Of a stretch of 64,000 bases of DNA, positions 61,105 to 64,000 are shown piece after piece. Position 1 is the stretch's first letter, and each line of letters starts with the position of its first letter. The notes under the pieces are model-generated. The model worked only from the letters and a program-made list of their open reading frames with translations, was not told the DNA's origin and searched no databases. The position numbers and the translations under genes were made by a program. The stretch comes from CAVUAF01 sp963739375 (GTDB lineage: Bacteria; Acidobacteriota; Terriglobia; Terriglobales; Acidobacteriaceae). The stretch is from the NCBI GenBank assembly GCA_963739375.1, contig CAVUAF010000018.1:248001-312000 (forward strand), in the 5' to 3' direction.

Positions 61105-62516
61105 ACGTTAATGGCCAGGCCCGCGACGCTGTTGGCGGCGTCGAGCATGGCTTCCGCCAGCGTGGGATGGGCGTGGATAGTGAACATCAGTTCCTCCACC
61201 GTGGCTTCGAGCTCCATCGCGGCCACCGCCTCGGCGATCAACTCCGTCGCCTGCGGCCCGATGATGTGCACGCCCAGCACCTCGCCATACTGCTCGTCGG
61301 CGACGATCTTGATGAAGCCCTCGTGCGCGCCCAGGATGGTCGCTTTCGAGTTCGCGGTGAAGGGGAACTTGCCGACCTTGACCTTGCGGCCCTTCTCTCG
61401 CGCCTGCGCCTCGGTCAGGCCCACGCTGGCGATCTGCGGCTCGCAGTAGGTGCAGCCGGGGATACGGTCGCGGCGCAGCGGGCGCCCGGGTTTGCCGGCA
61501 ATCTTCGCCACCGCCACCAGTCCCGCCATGCTGCCGACGTGCGCCAGTTGCGGGTACCCCGCGACAATGTCGCCGACGGCATACACCCCCGGCTCGTCGG
61601 TCTGCATCCACTCGTTGGTGTGGATAAAGCCGCGCTCCGCCTTGATCTTCGTCTTTTCGAGGCCGATGCTCTCGGTGTTCGGCTTGCGGCCGACGGCCAC
61701 CAGCAGCTTCTCCACCTCCAGCCGCTCCGGTTTGCCTTCGGCTGTAGTGAACGCGACGGCGACACCCGCCTTCGTCGGCTCCACCTTGTCCACCTTGGCG
61801 CCCACGTGGCAGTTGATGCCGCGCTTGCGGAAGACGCGCAGCAGCTCCTTCGAGACCTCCTCATCCTCCACCGGCACCAGCCGCGGCAGCATTTCCAGGA
61901 TGGTGACCTCGGCGTCGAACGAGCGGTAGATTGATCCAAACTCCACTCCCACCGCGCCCGCGCCGATGATGGCCAGCGACTTCGGGACCGCGCCGAGACT
62001 GAGAATCTCGACGTTGGTCAGGATGCGGTCGCTCGCCTGGAGTCCCGGCAGCAGCTTGGCCTCCGAGCCGGTGGCGACGATCACGCTCCGGGCTTGAATC
62101 TCTTTCTTCTCGCCGCCGCTCAGCGCAATGGTGTGGACGCCGTCTTTGGCTCCGCCGGTCAGCCGCCCAAAGCCGCGCACCACCTCCACCTTGTTCTTGC
62201 GCATCAGGAACTCGAGGCCCTTGGTGTGCTTGGCGACGATCTTGTCCTTGCGCTGCTGGATCGCGGCCCAGTTCAGCCGCGCGCCCTCGACGCCTTCGAT
62301 GCCGAACTCCCGGGCCGCCTTCAGGTGGTCCCACACTTCGGCGTTGAACAGCAGCGCCTTAGTGGGAATGCAGCCGACCTGCAGGCAGGTGCCGCCGAGC
62401 TTTGGTTCCTTCTCGATGAGGGCGGCCTTTAGGCTGTATTGGCCGGCGCGGATGGCGGCGGTGTAGCCCGCCGGCCCGGCGCCGATGATGGCGAGGTCGT
62501 AGATGGTCGCTGGCAC
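61101..62516 (-). CDS. lpdA: Dihydrolipoyl dehydrogenase (E3)
   Basis: About 471 residues. FAD-binding IIGAGPAGYTAAIRA, the redox disulfide GGTCLQVGCIP, NAD-binding AIIGAGAVGVEFGSIY, and C-terminal MFTIHAHPTLAEAM with the active His-Glu. GTG 62516 is chosen because GGAG lies six bases upstream; a TTG at 62528 is longer. Reoxidises dihydrolipoyl domains of E2. Confidence 0.93.
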   Translation of the reverse strand: MPATIYDLAIIGAGPAGYTAAIRAGQYSLKAALIEKEPKLGGTCLQVGCIPTKALLFNAEVWDHLKAAREFGIEGVEGARLNWAAIQQRKDKIVAKHTKGLEFLMRKNKVEVVRGFGRLTGGAKDGVHTIALSGGEKKEIQARSVIVATGSEAKLLPGLQASDRILTNVEILSLGAVPKSLAIIGAGAVGVEFGSIYRSFDAEVTILEMLPRLVPVEDEEVSKELLRVFRKRGINCHVGAKVDKVEPTKAGVAVAFTTAEGKPERLEVEKLLVAVGRKPNTESIGLEKTKIKAERGFIHTNEWMQTDEPGVYAVGDIVAGYPQLAHVGSMAGLVAVAKIAGKPGRPLRRDRIPGCTYCEPQIASVGLTEAQAREKGRKVKVGKFPFTANSKATILGAHEGFIKIVADEQYGEVLGVHIIGPQATELIAEAVAAMELEATVEELMFTIHAHPTLAEAMLDAANSVAGLAINV

Positions 62517-62595
62517 AGCGCGCTCCAATCAGGCAGGAGTCTTACCGGGAAACAAGCACACGATTGTACAAGAGCGCGCTGCTGGATCGCGGCCG

Positions 62596-63657
62596 TTACC
62601 CCAGCCACTTCGCTGCGTCTTTGGCGAAGTAGGTCAGGATGATGTCGGCGCCGGCGCGCTTGATGGAGACCAGCGACTCCAGGATGATGCGCTGCCGGTC
62701 AATCCAGCCATTGCGCGCCGCAGCTTCGATCATGGCGTACTCGCCCGAGACCTGGTAGGCGGCGATGGGCACGTCAAAACGCCGCCGCGCCTCGGCAATC
62801 ACGTCGAGGTAGGCAATCGCCGGCTTGACCATGATTATGTCCGCGCCTTCTTCCAGGTCGGCCGCGATTTCGCGCATGGCCTCGCGCAGGTTGGCGCCGT
62901 CCATCTGGTAGGAGCGGCGGTCGCCGAACTTCGGCGCCGAATCCGCGGCTTCGCGGAAGGGGCCGTAGAAGCCCGAGGCGAACTTCGCCGCATAAGAAAG
63001 GATCGGCGTATTCGAAAACCCGGCCTCGTCGAGCGCCTTGCGGATGGCGGCCACGCGCCCATCCATCATGTCCGAGGGCGCGATCACGTCGATGCCGGCG
63101 CGCACCTGCGAGACGGCGGTCTTGGCCAGAATTTCGAGCGTGAGGTCATTCACGATCTCGAATTCGTTCGTCAGCGCCTGGTCCATCGCCGCTCCCACCT
63201 GGGCCGGCGACACGGCCACCACGCGCGGCCCGTGCGCTCCTGGCTGGTTCTTCGGCTGCACCACGCCGCAGTGCCCGTGGCTCATGTACTCGCAGAGGCA
63301 GACGTCGCCGACGACGATCAGGTGCGGCAGCTCGCGGCGCAACGCGCGCGTCGCCTGCTGCACGATGCCCTCGTCCTCCCACGCGCCGGTTGCCACCTCG
63401 TCTTTTGTGGACGGCAGGCCAAACAGGATGACCGCCCGCACTCCCAGCTCAAACGCCGCGCGCGCTTCTTTCACCGCCTCGTCGACCGAGAGGTTGAACA
63501 CGCCCGGCATCGACGAAACTTCCTTGCGTACTCCGGTGCCGGGACAGACGAACAGGGGATAGATGAAGGCGTCAGGTGTCAGCCGCGTTTCGCGCACCAT
63601 GGCGCGCAGCGGCTCCGATTGGCGCAGACGGCGCAGGCGGGTGATAGGGAACGGCAT
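62596..63657 (-). CDS. hemB: Porphobilinogen synthase (delta-aminolevulinate dehydratase)
   Basis: 353 residues. Zinc site [17 protein letters not shown] with three cysteines, then [19 protein letters not shown] and catalytic lysines in [13 protein letters not shown] and [11 protein letters not shown]. Makes porphobilinogen from two ALA. Its gene opens the minus-strand block leading to lpd and lipB. Confidence 0.96.
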   Translation of the reverse strand: MPFPITRLRRLRQSEPLRAMVRETRLTPDAFIYPLFVCPGTGVRKEVSSMPGVFNLSVDEAVKEARAAFELGVRAVILFGLPSTKDEVATGAWEDEGIVQQATRALRRELPHLIVVGDVCLCEYMSHGHCGVVQPKNQPGAHGPRVVAVSPAQVGAAMDQALTNEFEIVNDLTLEILAKTAVSQVRAGIDVIAPSDMMDGRVAAIRKALDEAGFSNTPILSYAAKFASGFYGPFREAADSAPKFGDRRSYQMDGANLREAMREIAADLEEGADIIMVKPAIAYLDVIAEARRRFDVPIAAYQVSGEYAMIEAAARNGWIDRQRIILESLVSIKRAGADIILTYFAKDAAKWLG

Positions 63658-63728
63658 GCCGGAATTTTAGCAGCGGCCCCGGCGGTCATTTGTGACAAAG
63701 CGCACAGCCCGCCATTTACCATACGGAC

Positions 63729-64000
63729 GTGGTCCCGTCCCCTCTAGCCCACTCCAGCGCACTCGTGCTGGAGTTCGACGCGGTGCGCGCGATGCTGCGC
63801 GCCTATGCCGCCTCGCCGCTCGGGCAGGCGCGCATTGATGCGCTGGCGCCGTCGCACGACCGCGGCTGGATTGCGCGCCAGCAGCAGCTCACCGGCGAAG
63901 TGCGCGCCTACCTCCGCGCCGGTAGCCGCTTCGAATTCGGCGGCCTGAGCGATCCCGCGCGCCTGCTGGCGAAGGCGCAGATCGAAGGTGCGGCGCTGGA
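63729..64000 (+). CDS. mutS2: Endonuclease MutS2, partial (5' end only)
   Basis: GTG 63729, running off the window. The N-terminal text LVLEFDAVRAMLRAYAASPL, GQARIDALAPSHDRGWIARQ and FEFGGLSDPARLLAKAQIEG matches the MutS2 start. MutS2 is a MutS-family ATPase/nuclease involved in suppressing recombination and ribosome rescue. The start codon is uncertain. Confidence 0.8.
   Translation, partial: MVPSPLAHSSALVLEFDAVRAMLRAYAASPLGQARIDALAPSHDRGWIARQQQLTGEVRAYLRAGSRFEFGGLSDPARLLAKAQIEGAAL

Overview
The window is high-GC, gene-dense chromosome. It most resembles an Acidobacteriota genome of the Terriglobia/Koribacter kind. This placement is inferred from gene content and order (ECF-type sigma factor with a zinc-finger anti-sigma fused to a BNR-like domain, secreted VWA protein, HspR-controlled dnaK, M61 peptidase, rpsP-khpA-rimM-trmD-rplS, 2-oxoacid dehydrogenase with lipB and lpd) and from abundant short intergenic repeats. 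No rRNA or other phylogenetic marker was available to confirm it.

Layout. 0-12 kb: an ARPP-1 family protein cut by the window edge, a sigma/anti-sigma pair, a secreted methyltransferase, thymidine kinase, a nucleoside deoxyribosyltransferase-like protein, a quinone oxidoreductase, a PilZ protein, a frameshifted methyltransferase, a frameshifted VWA protein, an RluD-type pseudouridine synthase and Lgt. 12-17.2 kb (minus strand): a probable 6S RNA, zapA, a ZapB-like coiled coil, and a trpC-trpF-trpB-trpA-aroQ block in which trpB carries about eight indels. 17.2-24.6 kb: a cupin, tRNA-Leu, and a heat-shock cluster (dnaK, dnaJ, small ORFs, hspR) with a HAIR-type operator in front of dnaK, then a histone-deacetylase-like enzyme. 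24.6-33.6 kb: an M61 peptidase, rnhB, the rplS-trmD-rimM-khpA-rpsP operon, a peroxiredoxin and a two-gene corrinoid methyltransfer pair.

33.6-55.3 kb holds a virion-gene cluster: an S24/LexA-like repressor, a sigma-like regulator, a phosphatase, a 1447-residue pectate-lyase-type tail spike, small membrane proteins, large terminase, a HipA-like kinase with a DUF3037 protein, portal, probable protease, scaffold, major capsid protein, connector and tail proteins, and a holin-endolysin pair. No integrase, replication gene or tape-measure gene is visible. Its gaps contain the same heptamer arrays and palindromes as the flanking chromosome, which suggests long residence: a decayed prophage or a domesticated particle (gene-transfer-agent-like). 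55.3-63.7 kb (minus strand) is central metabolism: hemB, lpd, lipB, E1-alpha, E1-beta, an EVE protein, cytochrome c and E2. A partial mutS2 starts at the right edge.

Two themes run across the window. One is single- or two-base indels that break otherwise well-conserved genes (methyltransferase, VWA protein, aroQ, trpB, dnaK, a phage adhesin, terL). These may be sequence errors, and several lie in short inverted repeats. The other is small repeats, including heptamer tandem arrays of several sequence families and a palindrome inserted in frame, with an 11-bp flanking duplication, into the E1-beta gene.
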